64,000 nt of DNA from Protula sp. h YS-2021 (GCA_949752745.1 OX457027.1:91285720-91349719); one strand, 5' to 3'; counted from the stretch's first letter, positions 1 to 12,180 are shown. Notes: generated by a model from the letters alone, not told the origin. Made by a program: numbers and translations.

Positions 1-1542
1 CTTGTATTACTCAGAGAAGGTGCTGTTATGGAAACAACAGATGAAGATAAATGGAACGCGTTATTCCACGCATCACAAGGAAATGCTTATCAGGCTGTGG
101 AATTGCTTTTACAGAAAGGTGCTGATGTGAATCTTTGCAATTCATCTGGTTTAACGGCGTTAATGATAGCGGGAGCAAATGATGCCTTGGATGTATTATC
201 GATATTGCTGAAGGTTGGGGCTGATATAGAGGCTATAGATGATGAGAACAATAGCGCATTGCTTTATGCTTCAGGGAAAAATGCTTGGAAAGCAGTACAA
301 TTATTATTACTCGAGGGTGCAAATATCAATCAATTCAATTCAGTCGGTGCTACAGCACTAATGGTTGCGGCGTTGAGTGATTCAGTTGACGCTATCACTG
401 TTTTACTTGAAGCTGGTGCAAGTCTAGACGCATCAGATGCAGACAACCAATCGGCTTTGTTTTACGCAATCGACTATAATGCTCTTCAAGCATTAGAATT
501 ACTACTTCACAGAGGAGCTGACGTCAATCATCGTGACAATGTTGGTACCACAGCTTTAATGTTGGCAGCGAGCAGGGATTCTACCGATGCTATTGCGGTA
601 CTGCTTGAGGCTGGGGCAACTCTTGAAGCAAAAGACAAACAGCATTGGACAGCACTCTGTTACGCTATAGCGACAAATTCATATGAAATAGTAAAACTGT
701 TACTGAGTAAAGGTGCTAATATTGCTCATCGTGTGAAGTACGGGACCAATGGACTCATGATTGCAGCGGATACTGACGCAGAAGCTGTGATACCGCTGCT
801 TCTTGAAACTGGTGTAGATGTGCAAGCAACGGACGACCAGCATTGTACTGCGCTTTTTTATGCATCAGAGAAAAACTCACAGAATGCTGCAAAACTGTTG
901 TTACTGGAAGGATCTGATGTTAATGTTTGCAACAATAATGGCTCAACGCCTTTAATGGCTGCGGCGATAAATGACGGTATCGATGTAGTCATAATGCTGC
1001 TTAAGTCTGGTGCTGCTATAGAAGCCACAGATGTGGAGGGCTGGACCGCTTTGTTTTATACTGCAGAGAGAAATGCGCATAATGCTGCGAAATTACTGCT
1101 AAAAGAAGGTTCTAATGTCAACCACAGAGACAAACACGGCGCAACGGTGTTAATGATTGCAGCCGAAAACGCGGCCACTGACGTCATGGTTTCACTGCTT
1201 GAAGGCGGGGCCACTGTAGATGCAACAGATGAGGCAAATATGACGCCGTTGTTTTATGCTGCGGCGAAAAATGCAGACGAAGCAGTAAAACTCCTTCTAT
1301 GTGGAAGTGCCGATATTAATCATCGCAGTAAGTACGGCTGTACAGCGTTAATGGTGGCAGCAGTGAATGACGCTGATGACGTCATACGAGTGTTAATAGA
1401 CGCCGGTGCTTCTGTGAATGTCACTGATAACGACAACTACACTGCAATACTTCATGCGTTGGAACAGAATGCCCAAAATGCAGTGGAATTGTTGTTAAGT
1501 CAAGGTGCCGAGGTTAACGTATGTCATGCAAACACTAGATAG
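1..1542 (+). CDS. Ankyrin-repeat protein, 3' part (5' end outside window)
   Basis: The frame is open from base 1: the residues before the first ATG (position 28) already continue an ankyrin helix, so that ATG is probably internal. About 15 ankyrin repeats are visible, with the usual G-x-TALM-x-AA and LLL-x-x-GA-D-V/I-N signatures. They alternate between a TALFYA-type and a TALMVAA-type repeat, giving a 66-residue supermodule repeated about seven times. There is no signal peptide, membrane segment or second domain in the visible part. The stop at 1540-1542 falls early in a repeat. A possible splice donor (GTATGT) lies at 1519-1524, so the true exon may end there and the terminal CHANTR residues may be intronic. 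Ankyrin arrays are protein-binding scaffolds; no specific partner can be inferred. Confidence 0.85.
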   Translation, partial: LVLLREGAVMETTDEDKWNALFHASQGNAYQAVELLLQKGADVNLCNSSGLTALMIAGANDALDVLSILLKVGADIEAIDDENNSALLYASGKNAWKAVQLLLLEGANINQFNSVGATALMVAALSDSVDAITVLLEAGASLDASDADNQSALFYAIDYNALQALELLLHRGADVNHRDNVGTTALMLAASRDSTDAIAVLLEAGATLEAKDKQHWTALCYAIATNSYEIVKLLLSKGANIAHRVKYGTNGLMIAADTDAEAVIPLLLETGVDVQATDDQHCTALFYASEKNSQNAAKLLLLEGSDVNVCNNNGSTPLMAAAINDGIDVVIMLLKSGAAIEATDVEGWTALFYTAERNAHNAAKLLLKEGSNVNHRDKHGATVLMIAAENAATDVMVSLLEGGATVDATDEANMTPLFYAAAKNADEAVKLLLCGSADINHRSKYGCTALMVAAVNDADDVIRVLIDAGASVNVTDNDNYTAILHALEQNAQNAVELLLSQGAEVNVCHANTR

Positions 1543-2955
1543 GGTTCCCATTGCGCAGCAAAATGAAGCACCTAAAATGTTATATTTCCACAGTGAGTAG
1601 GGGCGCTGGGGTGGGAGAGGCCACTTTTTATTATTTTTACTTCGTGCAGGCCGATTGACCTTTCCAGTGCCAGCCCCCACCCCCCCTTCCCAAAGTAGAA
1701 TTTCTGCTGCCACTTTCCAAAAGCTGTACTCCTACAAAATTATGTATAAACAACTTTATGGTAAAATACTAGAATCTTGTAGCGATCTCAACATACGTAT
1801 ACTTGACTTTGTGTGACATAGATTCCACTCCATCTAACTATGTTGTGTTAATTCCAAATTTTGAGGTAACGGGTTAATGCAACATATCACCCTACGTAAA
1901 GACCTGAAAAGAAATCTATGAACGATCTCAGAACATCAGTGGCCGTATTCACAAAAGTCAACTGTACAGTACAGTACAACTGATCCCATTAACTGCTCGT
2001 GTAGCAAACAGAACATCTGAAAATTAATTCATAAATTTTACTCTGATGTGAAAACATAATCTTGGAAAAGTTGTTTGCGTAATTTAGCTAAAATGGTTGA
2101 TTTCCCTTGTGCGATGTACGGTTAACTGCACAGTTAACTTTTGGAAATACATGGGCAGCTGTTTAAAGCAATTATTTTTGTTGTTATTATTATAAGAGCC
2201 ATTTATATAGTGCCTTTTATGTTGTTACACTTGGATTTGCCAAAATCCCCCAGTGTATTGAATTTGTACGAAAATTATAGCATAGTTGTGGCATGTTTTT
2301 CCTTTTTTTTTAGTTTGTCCGTGGAACTAGTCGGAGGCCTTTAGGGGTAGAAAGATCAAATTTGGATATGATAAACTTCAGTATGTCTAGTTGACCCGCC
2401 TGTAATTTTTTAAATTCGCTTAATTTTTCAATTAAAAAATGACAAAACAAATTTGCTAAACAGGCGGCAAGAAGCTGAGAGCGGTAGTTTATAAACTGGT
2501 ATGAGATTAGCCTCTCTGTATTGTTCGAACAACTCTCAATGAAAGCCATCACAGCATGCGTGTGCAAGTTTAAGTTGGCTGCAGCGTTCGGGTTTTTAAC
2601 ACTTGGCTTGGTCAAGGCCTATGTGAATTTATGCGAGCAGCCGTTGGCGCTTTTTTTCTTGACAGTGAAAATCCATTTTCTTGTCCCAGCTTCTTCTCTG
2701 ACACTACAGGCCCTAGGACCACAAAACTTTGTACTTATGTAGAACTAGATCTCAGGGTGTGCACCCCGCCTTTTTTGTCTACGATTTCGTTTTCATGCTT
2801 GTCTGTTCAATCAATAAAGCCGTTGAACCAACATAACCAAGCAGATGTTTGTCAAGTGTTGAAGATTTAGCTTGCGGTTCTAGTCCCAATTGCTAAAGAG
2901 TGATGAAATTTGGCTCACTGATAGAGGGTGATTAGACGTCGTAAAATCCGAATTT
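1543..2955. other. Intergenic, no gene seen
   Basis: Short C-rich and AT-rich stretches only. Small frames near 2141-2870 have no recognisable composition or domain. Positions 1660-1690 carry a C-rich tract. Confidence 0.5.
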
Positions 2956-2959
2956 ATTT

Positions 2960-4290
2960 TATCCATGACCTTAGATAACGACTGACATCCTCTGCCATGG
3001 TCAAGTAAAAAGCCGGAAAACGGTTAGAGATAGAGCGACTTTAAGCATATTTCCGCCCGTTTGGGCCTCAAAAGACCATGTGTAAGAGGTACCTCGGTGA
3101 CCTCGACCTCCTCGGTCACGGTTAAAATAAAAACCCGGAAGTGGGCCATTATCTCGAAAACGGCTTGAGATAGAGCAAATCTGAGCTTACTTGCGACTCT
3201 TTGGGCCTAAAAGACGACATGTAAGAATCCTTGGTGACTTTGAATTCCTCGGCCGTGGTCAAAGTCAAAATCCGGAAGTGGGCCATTATCTCGAAAACGG
3301 CAAGAGATTGAGCTTGTTTTCGACCCTTTGGGCCTAAAAAGAAGATATAAAAGAGGAACCTCGGTGATTTCCACCTCCTCAGTCATGGTCAAAGTCAAAA
3401 ACCGGAAGTTGGCCAATATCTCGAAAACGATTAGAAACACAGCGATTTTGAGCTTATTTCGACCCTTTGGGCCTAAACCATAAATGAAAGGTCCTTGGTG
3501 ACCTTGAACTTCTCGACCAGGGTCAAAGTAAAAAACTGGAAGGGCCATTATCTCGAAAATGGTTAGAGATAGAGCAAATTTGAGCTTATTTTCGCCTTAC
3601 TTTGGCCTTAAAAGGAGATAGAAAAGAGGTACCTCGGTCACTTTCACCTCTTCAGCCATGACCAAAGTCAAAAACCGGAAGTTGGCCAATACCTCTAAAA
3701 CGGTTAGAAACAGAGCGATTTTGAGCTTATTTTCGACCCTTTGGGCCTAAGAGACCATATGTGAAAAGTCCTTGGTGACCTTGAACTACTCGGCCATGGT
3801 CAAAGTCAAAAACCGGAAGGGGGCCATTATCTCGAAAACGGTTAGCAATTTTGAGCTGATTTTCAAACTTTTGGGTCTAAAAGGCGATGTGTAAGAGGAA
3901 CCTTGGTGACTTTGACTTCCTCGGCCATGGTCAAAGTCAAAACCAGGAAGTGGACCATTATCGCGAAAACGGTTAGAGATAGCGATTCTGAGCTTATTTT
4001 CGAATGTTTGGCCCTAAAAGACCATACATAGGAAGTACTTTGGTGACCTAGACTTCCTTGGACATGGTCAAAGTCAGAAACCGGAAGGGGGCATTATCTG
4101 GAAAACGGTTAGAGACAGAGCGATATTTAGTTTATTTTCGATCCTTTGGGCCTAAAAGACGATATGTAAGAGTCCTTAAACTCTTAAACCCCTCGGCCGG
4201 AAGTGGGTCATTATCTTGAACACGGTTAGAGGTAGAACGATTCTGAGCTTATTCTCGACCCATTGGGCCTAAAAGACAACAGGTAAAAGC
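2960..4290. repeat. Diverged ~140-bp tandem repeat, about nine units
   Basis: A unit recurs that reads roughly: GGTCAAAGTCAAAAACCGG, then a 'TTATCTCGAAAACGGTTAGA' block, then 'TTGGGCCTAAAAGAC', then 'CCTCGGTGACCTTGA'. Units differ by many substitutions and small indels, so the array is old. Each unit carries AACCGGAAGT (ETS-type core) and most carry a TGGTCAAAGTCA or TCAAGGTCA nuclear-receptor-like half-site. The same family reappears at about 7796-8095 and, in fragments, at about 8870-9500. No coding potential. Confidence 0.85.
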
Positions 4291-4333
4291 TTAAGAGTTC
4301 AGAATCGTATATTTTTGCGACCCCCAAGTGTAA

Positions 4334-4356
4334 TTTTCGCTACTCGGTAGCGAAAA
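4334..4356. repeat. Perfect 10-bp hairpin (TTTTCGCTAC / GTAGCGAAAA)
   Basis: Arms 4334-4343 and 4347-4356 with a 3-nt loop. A second hairpin with almost the same stem lies at 9062-9083, which suggests a shared dispersed element. Confidence 0.7.
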
Positions 4357-4689
4357 CGGTCTAGTTACAATTCAAGTTAATTATAAGATTTACTTAAAAT
4401 TCAATAAAAATTATAATATACAGATAACATAAAATACAAAGACAGCTTTATACCGAATACATGGACTATACAAATGAGTGTCTAAATACGTACATATTCA
4501 AACATGTGTTTTTGTTTCCCCGATAGGGCTGTCACAAAGTTTTATTTGAACAACTGTGTACTATTTTCAGAATAATAAGAACTTTTACCTTATATAAATG
4601 AGCCGGGTTGTGTATCACCTTTATCCAACGTTTGAAGGATATGGGGGGGGGGGGGGGGGGTACGTAACTTGAAGTGTGGGTATTTCAAT

Positions 4690-5045
4690 CCTCTTTTTTA
4701 TACAAGTTTAGACTTTGGTGTTTTATCTGGGTCTAGACGATGGTGACTAAAGCGGTTTTACTGTACGACTTTTTGTCCGGTTCCAGATATTGATCGCTAA
4801 AACAGGTTTTACTGTACGTTCTTTTTATCCCGGTTTTGAAGTTGGTCATTACAGCAGTGTTACTGTACATTATTTTGTCTATTCGGTTCTGGAAGGTGGT
4901 CAAGACAGGCAGGTTTTAATGTACGTCTTGTTACCCGAAACTGGAAGTTGGCCATTACGAACAGCTTTTAGTTTACGTCATTTTATCCTGGTCTTGAAGG
5001 TGGCAGTTACAAATAGGTTTACCGTAACAGTTTTTTTTTTTTTTG
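4690..5045. repeat. ~60-bp tandem repeat, about six diverged units
   Basis: Recurring core of TTTTACTGTACGT, then TTTTGTCCGGTT, then GAAGTTGGTCATTAC. A poly-G run (about 4638-4660) lies just upstream and a poly-T run ends the field. No gene seen from here to about 5630. Confidence 0.7.
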
Positions 5046-5639
5046 CTTACCTTAACCAGCCTCGTCCTCTTCAGCTATCTAATGTAACCCAAACCACTTT
5101 AGCAAACATTGCCGTAAAGGGTTGTGTACTAAGTGCAGTTATAGCCATAATGGTATACCTTGTCTTCGTTCATTCCCATCGGCCAAAAAGCACCAGAAAG
5201 ACAATTCTTCAAAAATTGTGACACACATCGCCCTCCTCGGTGGAAAAGTGGGGGGAGGCATTTTGGTCTCAAAATTTAGCGCTGCTTGTCATAACACAAC
5301 GTATAAGATGACCCACTTTAAAAATGAACGTACTGCAGGTACTGCACAAACATTGCGAGCCGTTACATAATTACTCCCGTATATGGAATCGCTGGGTAGC
5401 CAAATGAAAATAATAGCTGTAGGTAAGTAACGCACAAAAAGATCCATGACACGAAATGCAAGAAACGATCGATATTTGTTAAGCTAATGTTTTCAAGTAT
5501 GTCTAAACAATGCAGGAACACTGGAGAATCTTCTGGAAAACGCTGAAATCCCAAGCGTAGTTAATAGCCATCCTTAGTTAACAAAAGAGTCGACAAAAAG
5601 GGGAAGCGGGGGTGGGGGAGGGGGCGAGATGTTTGCAGC

Positions 5640-6395
5640 GGAAAGTCGATCTGATTTTCCGCTATCGAGATATTTTTACCCAATGGCGTCCGGCCATATT
5701 ACAGAACCTAACAAGCAACATTTCCACCGAGTTTCAACTTTCTGCGATCTTCGGCGGCTGAAATGTACACATATAAAATTTTAACGCAATGACGCCATAC
5801 GCCTTTCTTAATTTCGCTACACCCGTCAAAAGTTGAAAGAACCGTCCGACTGATCTAAAGAACACCCATATAAATTTGAAGTCGATAGGACTTAAATTTC
5901 CATTACCGAGAAATTTAGCACACAAGAGTTTTACGTAATGACGTCATAAGCCTTTCCTAATCACGCGACATGCGTCAAAAGTTTACAGAACCGTCCGACT
6001 GACTAAAGGAATATCAATATAAAATTGAAATGAGATACGACTTTCCGTTATCGAGATATTTTGCAGACAAGATCTTGTTCATAATATGCACACATTTTTC
6101 GTGATGACGTCATACACCACATTCGTTGTTTGTACTCGCGAAAAAATTTTATAAAATCTTTCGAACCTACCAAGCAACAATTCCACCAAGTTTCAACTTT
6201 CTCCGATATTCAGCGGCTGAGAAATTTCGCACACAAGATTTTTACGTGATGACGTCATTACACCTTCTCTAATACTGTAACGTGCGTCAAGAGTTGACAG
6301 AACCGTCCGACCCAGCCAAAGTATAAACAGACAAAGTTTGAAGCTGATCCAACTTTTTGTTCTTGAGATATCTTGCACACAAGTTTTTTTTTCAC
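5640..6395. repeat. ~150-bp tandem repeat with CRE palindromes
   Basis: Four to five diverged units share 'CTTTCCGTTATCGAGATATTT', 'ACAGAACCGTCCGAC' and a CRE/ATF palindrome. Perfect TGACGTCA occurs at 5939-5946, 6105-6112 and 6250-6257; a one-base variant lies at 5790-5797. Spacing is about 145-166 bp. Ends in a short (CA)n. The stretch 6400-6975 that follows shows nothing recognisable. Confidence 0.75.
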
Positions 6396-6999
6396 AACAG
6401 ACTGACACACACACACACATAGAACGCACAAATACCAAATGTCTCCCCCAAATGGGAGAGATAATTAAGGTAGAACATTGTTAATGTTATCAGCTGGTGC
6501 TTGTATGCGAGAAAAGTCTCGAAAAAAATTGCTGTATAAACGTGGGCTTCTGTTGTTGCAAAAACAGCGGGGCTACACAGGGGAGTTGGACCGTACAAGT
6601 CTGCGAGTTAAACAGCGGTTCTGTTGGTTACCAACGCAGCTTCATGAAAGCTCGAACAACACGTGCATCGCGCGCTATTCACGCCGAGTCGTGCTGCGTC
6701 TTTACTCTCTGCTCAGTAAACAAACCGATAACAACATCTCGCCATAATGAATGCTTTGTGACCAAAACACTTTTGAGCTAAAGTGACTTGAAAATCGAGA
6801 AATCTTAAAAATAAAACAAATAATTATTAAAATTAAATCACGCCATTTCGGCAATTTTTGGCAACTCGCCAAAAACAACTTAATAGGAAACTAACTGTGA
6901 AACATTGGTGCGTGACCTCCAAATATCTAAAGGAAATCCCTATGATTAATAATCTGAAAGGTTTCTAGTATGTTCAAGTATTGGGGTTCGCAATATGCG

Positions 7000-7140
7000 G
7001 TAGTTGCTCCCCACGGCATTCGGTTAGTCGAATAATGGAGCGAACTCCAATGCCCCGCTTACCACCCCAAGCTGGTGTCGAACTGGGGACCTTGAGATTA
7101 CCGAACCAACGTTCCAACCAACTGGCTGAGCGGTACCTCT
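7000..7140 (-). mobile_element. tRNA-derived SINE, copy 1
   Basis: On the minus strand a pol III A-box-like element (complement of 7114-7131, GCTCAGCCAGTTGGTTGG) is followed by a B-box-like element (complement of 7074-7091, ending in GTTCGACACC). The tail 'GCTTGGGGTGGTAAGCG' is shared with the copy at 16600-16720, so this is a dispersed family and not a functional tRNA gene. Confidence 0.7.
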
Positions 7141-7395
7141 TCATCAACTGAACTTCTGTTAGTTTCCACATCAAAGCCTTCAGTGGTCCAGTCTAGAAAA
7201 TTAAGGTAAATTGATGCTGTTCTTTCAGTTTGAATCTTCGAAACCACTTTAAATATTTTCAAACGCACATATGGAAGAAAGAAAATTTGGAGACAAAAAT
7301 GACCACGGCTAGAATATAGCCTTAACTAGCTTGGAAAATATAGGATGCCTCGGTGTGTCCAATGCCAAAAATTTTGGCAAAAATTGAAGGGTTCC

Positions 7396-7435
7396 GTGCA
7401 CAAACCTGTTATGTTGAGATAACATGTTTGTGCAC
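7396..7435. repeat. Subterminal hairpin, 17-bp arms with one mismatch
   Basis: Arms 7396-7412 and 7419-7435 (GTGCACAAACCTGTTAT against GTGCACAAACATGTTAT) around a 6-nt loop. It overlaps the left TIR of the candidate transposon and has the look of a transposase-binding or hairpin end structure. Confidence 0.75.
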
Positions 7436-8097
7436 TGAGGTATATTTGAGTTCCTGGAGTCCAGATCTATGATCTGTAAAGTTTCCACCGATGAAATATG
7501 CTTAGAAATGGTCATCAAAACATGTTAAGTCCTGTTTGAAATGAGAAATCGGGTGCACAATAATGACATGCCGAGATAACAGGTCTTTTCCCATAAAATT
7601 TTGAAATTTTCCCGGTTGCACAATCCTGTTAAGTTGTATTAACATGTGAATAATATCAGAGATAAAATGTAAACAATGCAGAATTCTCGGGTGCACAAAA
7701 ATGTTATCCCTTGTTGAAATGTAAATATTTACATATAATACTTCATCTGCTGATATTTTTCTGTTAAAAATTATTGCGCATTACACGTGTAACCATGACC
7801 TCCTCTGTCATGGTCAAGGTCAAAAACCGGAAGTTGACCATTATCTCGTAAACGGTTAGAGAAAGAGAGATTTTGAGCATATTGTCGACCCTTTGAGCCT
7901 AAAAGACGTTATATAAGAGGTACCTCGGTGACCTTGACCTCCGTCATGGTCAAGGTCAAAAACGGAAGTTGACCAGTATCTCGTAAACGGTTAGAGATAG
8001 GACGATTTTGAGCTTATTTTCGGCCCTTTGGGCCTAACAGACGTTATATAACATGTACCTCGGTGACTTTGGCCTCCTCCGTCATGGTCAAGGTCAA

Positions 8098-8850
8098 CAA
8101 GCATGTCCAAGGACATGACCAGCCGAATTAATAAACAAGGAAAGAGAGAAAAACTCTGAAACGAATACTGTTAGGAAAAAAATAAAGAACTTTGTTTCTG
8201 AGCGTAACTTTTTCATAATTTTAATGCACAAAAACGAGTTTTCCCGGGTGGAAGCTACCCGAAAAGGGATATTAGACAGGTTGGGTTTTGACGATTCACG
8301 TATTTACCGACATTTACACAATTTCACAAATTTTTCAAATTTCCACCATTTCGGCATTTTTTGTCATTTGCGAAAAAAGCAAAGTCCAGGTGGAGAAGCA
8401 CCTAAGAAACTTTCAATTAAAATTTTATAACTATTTGAAAAAGACAGAGAAATGAATGGTTTGACAATTCAGTTATGTACTACCATTTATTCCAGTTTTT
8501 ACTAAACTTCAAAGTTCCGCCATTTCGGCAGCTTTTGGCGAATCGCGAAAAAAATAATAGCCTGGTAGGCGAAACTCTGGGGAACATCCCTGCGTAACAT
8601 TTAAACGATTGGAGTAAAACTGTAGAAGGGGTATCATTTTTAAAATGGGTCAAAACGGGCACAAATTTGTTAGTTTTTCGTCAATCGTCAAAAAAAAAAG
8701 TAATAGGCAAGTGGGGGATCACCCAGAGAACATCTCTGCGCAATACCAAAACGACTGGAGCAAAACTGTAGGAGGAGTAGCATTTTAAAGAAAAAGTTTA
8801 ACATGCGCACATACATTCAAGCCCCCTATAGTGATACGACCAACCCAGTC
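8098..8850 (+). repeat. Dispersed repeat, copy 1 (matches interior of hAT element at 20128-20700)
   Basis: The two stretches share many blocks in the same order and orientation, for example 'AACAAGCATGTCCAA', 'GAAAAACTCTGAAACGAATA', 'TTTTGACGATTCACG', 'GTCCAGGTGGAGAAGCACC' and 'CAAGCCCCCTATAGTGATA'. This copy keeps longer versions of some segments, so neither looks like a direct parent of the other. Confidence 0.75.
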
Positions 8851-9061
8851 CGACCGAATCGGCTGGGTTAAAAACCGGAAGTTGACCATTATCTCGAAAA
8901 CGGTTAAAAAAACTGAATTTGATTAATTGTACCCAAGACAGATTACATTATATTTATTTCGATGTACTCGTTCAAGATAATAATTCGGAAGTTGATAATT
9001 ATGTCGAAAAACGAAAAATGTGTCTTTGACCAGATATATTGTACCATTGTAAGTGGGTGCC

Positions 9062-9083
9062 ATTTCGCTACGTGTAGCGAAAT
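9062..9083. repeat. Perfect 10-bp hairpin, second copy of the 4334 stem type
   Basis: Arms 9062-9071 and 9074-9083 (ATTTCGCTAC / GTAGCGAAAT), loop of two bases. Nearby 9120-9500 holds fragments of the ~140-bp family; no gene is seen between 8900 and 11480. Confidence 0.7.
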
Positions 9084-11479
9084 TCGGTGTAGTTTTTTGT
9101 TTGTGGTGCACCTGATACAAATTTTTGACCTTGACCTTACTGGTCAAGGTCAAATCGCGAAAAAGTTCAGTCGGTTTCCAGACATCTCCTGCAAGGCCGT
9201 CAAGCTAGAAAAGCCAAACTTGGCACATATATAAATGACGATGTGAGCTGAGGCATCCGTTAAAATTTTTTGACCTTCACCTTGATGGTCAAGGTCAAAT
9301 CGTGAAATACGTTATTTAAGAAAAAAAAAAGATTTATCTCGAAAACGGTAAGAGATAGAGCAATTTTGACTTCATTTTCGACCTCCACCCCCTAAACGAC
9401 GTTACGTAAGGTATAACTTCCGGTGTCCTTGACCTCCAGGTCACTTTCGAGCCCAAAACCGGAAGTTGGCCTTTTTCTCGAAAACAGTAAGAGATAGAGC
9501 AATCTGTTTCCAGACATCTCCTTCAAGACTGCTGAAGCTAGACCAATCAAACTTGGCACATGTATGGAGGATCATCTGAAGTGGTGCACCTGATAAATTT
9601 TTTTTACTTTGACCTTACCGGTATAGTTGGTAGTATTTAGGAGCATGCTGTACGCATTAAAACTCAGAAAAAGATATAACAAGCCATCGTCGAAGGCGCA
9701 GACCCCAACCGGACACAACAAGTCGCCATTTTGGCAATTTTTTACCGATTTGATATTTGATTTGATACCGATAACATGGCGTTGCACAACTTCGATATAT
9801 ATATTTTTACTGTGCAAGGTAGCATATGTCTAGGATTAATAGTTTCGGAGATCTTGCGTGGAAAGCACCCAAGTCTTATATTGCAGTTATCTCAAGAAAT
9901 CACAGTTTTTGACAAGTCGCCATTTTAGCAATTTTTGGCGGATTTGAAAAATAACACGACGTTGTACAGATACGCTAGCGACAAACGCAAAAATAAGTCG
10001 TAATAAATTTCAAAAAATAAATGCATTCTGTTGCAGAAAAATGAAACAAAACGCGTCCTGTGTGTCGCAAAATGCATTTGGCAGGCCGCAATAAATCGCA
10101 ACAAATTTTACATACATTGTAACTTGCCTGAGTGTTATGCAACACATTGTCTTTTGATGTTTTGCATTGCGTGCTGTCGTTATCGCATCAACTAATCCCC
10201 AGTAATGCGCATTTTGTTTGCATACAAGAAGTATTGTGTGGGATGCTAGCAGTGTTTAAATATTATGTTGTTTTACAGTGTGCACGGCCATTTATTTTCC
10301 CGACTGAGGATTACACCTTTTATTTTCTGGTCGATTCGTACCCAAGTCGTTTCGTACCCAATTTAGATGATTCGTACCCAAACTGGTTGGTCGATTTGTA
10401 CTTATGTGAAGTCGATTCGTACCTCCCAAAAAAATTTTTCGAGTAACACCGGCTTTCGTTTTTTTGTTTGATTGCTTGCTTAATTTTACTATTTTGAACC
10501 AGCTTTCGAATTTCATAACTCCTAATCGTATCGTGATTAATAACATATCTCTTAATCAGGTTAAGCTGAAATATTAAGCCAAATCGCCTCCTGTATGAAG
10601 CATAATCTCTCAATTTGATTAGCATAAGGGAAATTACCAATAAGAGACGATTGACTGATCTGTTCTTTGTCGCTTGTTAAAATCGATATAAAGAACGATT
10701 GATCTGTTCATTGTCGCTCAGTAACAGGGATGTAAGAAACGAGAGATCTATTCGCCAATATTGATCTTAGGAAAGACTTATGCCTAAACTAATTGCAATT
10801 CTAATTACAGTTGGTTTCCTATTGGTGAATTGCAATTTACCGAGGTGCAATACATTCAATAAAATAAATATAATTTTATTTCATTTGTCCTTGTAAGCCA
10901 AGAAACCAAGAAAAAATAGTATATGGAGGCTGGGCAAATTACCACCCCTTCATTTTGAAGGGGGGAGGCAGTCGACCGGGTTGCAAAAAGGGGGGGGCAG
11001 ATAACATGGGATTCAAATTTAAAAATTTTCACTTAAATATGGCAAAAAAAAAAACAGATGAGAAAGAAAGGAATAAAAGAAGCTTTTTCTTTAATATTAG
11101 TTAACACTGGCATTCCATTTTTAATTGTATTTCATGTCGCCCGAGAACATGTACATATATACAGTAATTTTAAACACAAATACAGCATATTACACGTCCA
11201 TACACACAGCTGAAGCATTGACTTGTTTACACAGAGTACATACAATTGGAGTGAATGCGCCAGGTGATTAAATCGCTTGCGTGAATGTTTGCTCAAGGTG
11301 TAATCTTATCTTCAATATAAAATAAATCGCAACATGTTGCATGCTCAGGACGCGTCCTCTAAAATATTGGATCGCGGCTAGTTGCGATAAAATGCAATAA
11401 GTCGCAATAAAAAATTGCAACTTTTTGCGTTTTATTCCAACATATTTTGGCGTTTGTCGCAAGCGTATCTGTACAACTT

Positions 11480-11481
<2 letters not shown>

Positions 11482-11563
<82 letters not shown>
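11482..11563. repeat. (TA)n microsatellite
   Basis: About 41 TA units. The flanks ('GTACAACTTC' before, 'TGTGCAAGGTTGCATATG' after) match 9778-9830, where only a very short TA run is present, so the two loci are copies of one family that differ in TA expansion. Confidence 0.95.
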
Positions 11564-11566
<3 letters not shown>

Positions 11567-12180
11567 GCAAGGTTGCATATGCCCAGGGTAAATAGTTTCG
11601 GAGAACTTGCGTGAAAACAGAACAGCATCCAAAGTGTGACACACGGCAGGACAGACAGACGGACAGACGAACAGAGGGCAATCCTATAGAGCCCCTGCCC
11701 CGGGCTCCTCCGGTTCGGGTCTAAAAATTTACTTAAACTTGTTTGGTTGCGATGGGGATAAGGGGGGGGGGGTGGTAGTGAAATAACGTTACTATAGCAT
11801 ACAAATATGCATGTTTTTGCACCCTAACTAACACAGACGCTTTACATGTTATCTGGACATTTGTTTACATGTTAAGTCGGAATAACAGGATTGTGCACCC
11901 TGAAAGACATTTTCATTGTGAATGCTATGCCGTAATACCATGTTGATTTTTTTAGTTTTTCTTAGTTTTCTGGCACATTTACACATCAAAATTGCATTTT
12001 ATAGCTTATCGTGTTTCTGAAGCAGTGACAAATCTGGAGATACCTCATTTATTAAAATCGGTCAGACAATAACAATAACAGACTTAAAATTCAGATTTTG
12101 CAGTTTTTCGAACTTTAAGAGCGATTTTCTCGAGTGCTGTTGACCCTACATAACAGGTTTGTGCACGGAACCCTTCAATT

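Larger units (their letters stand above)
7382..12180. mobile_element. Candidate non-autonomous DNA transposon with 33-bp TIRs
   Basis: Bases 7382-7414 and 12148-12180 are exact reverse complements over 33 bp (core GGTTCCGTGCACAAACCTG). Subterminal motifs of the form GTGCACAA-x-CCTGTTA ... TAACATG occur several times inside the left end (about 7396-7435, 7553-7590, 7612-7646, 7690-7720) and in opposite orientation inside the right end (about 11845-11905). The outermost AATT on both sides could be a 4-bp target duplication or part of the TIR. No transposase is visible inside. The interior is a mosaic: ~140-bp repeats, a copy of the hAT-internal sequence, a long (TA)n and short repeats. The superfamily is not assigned. 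Confidence 0.6.
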
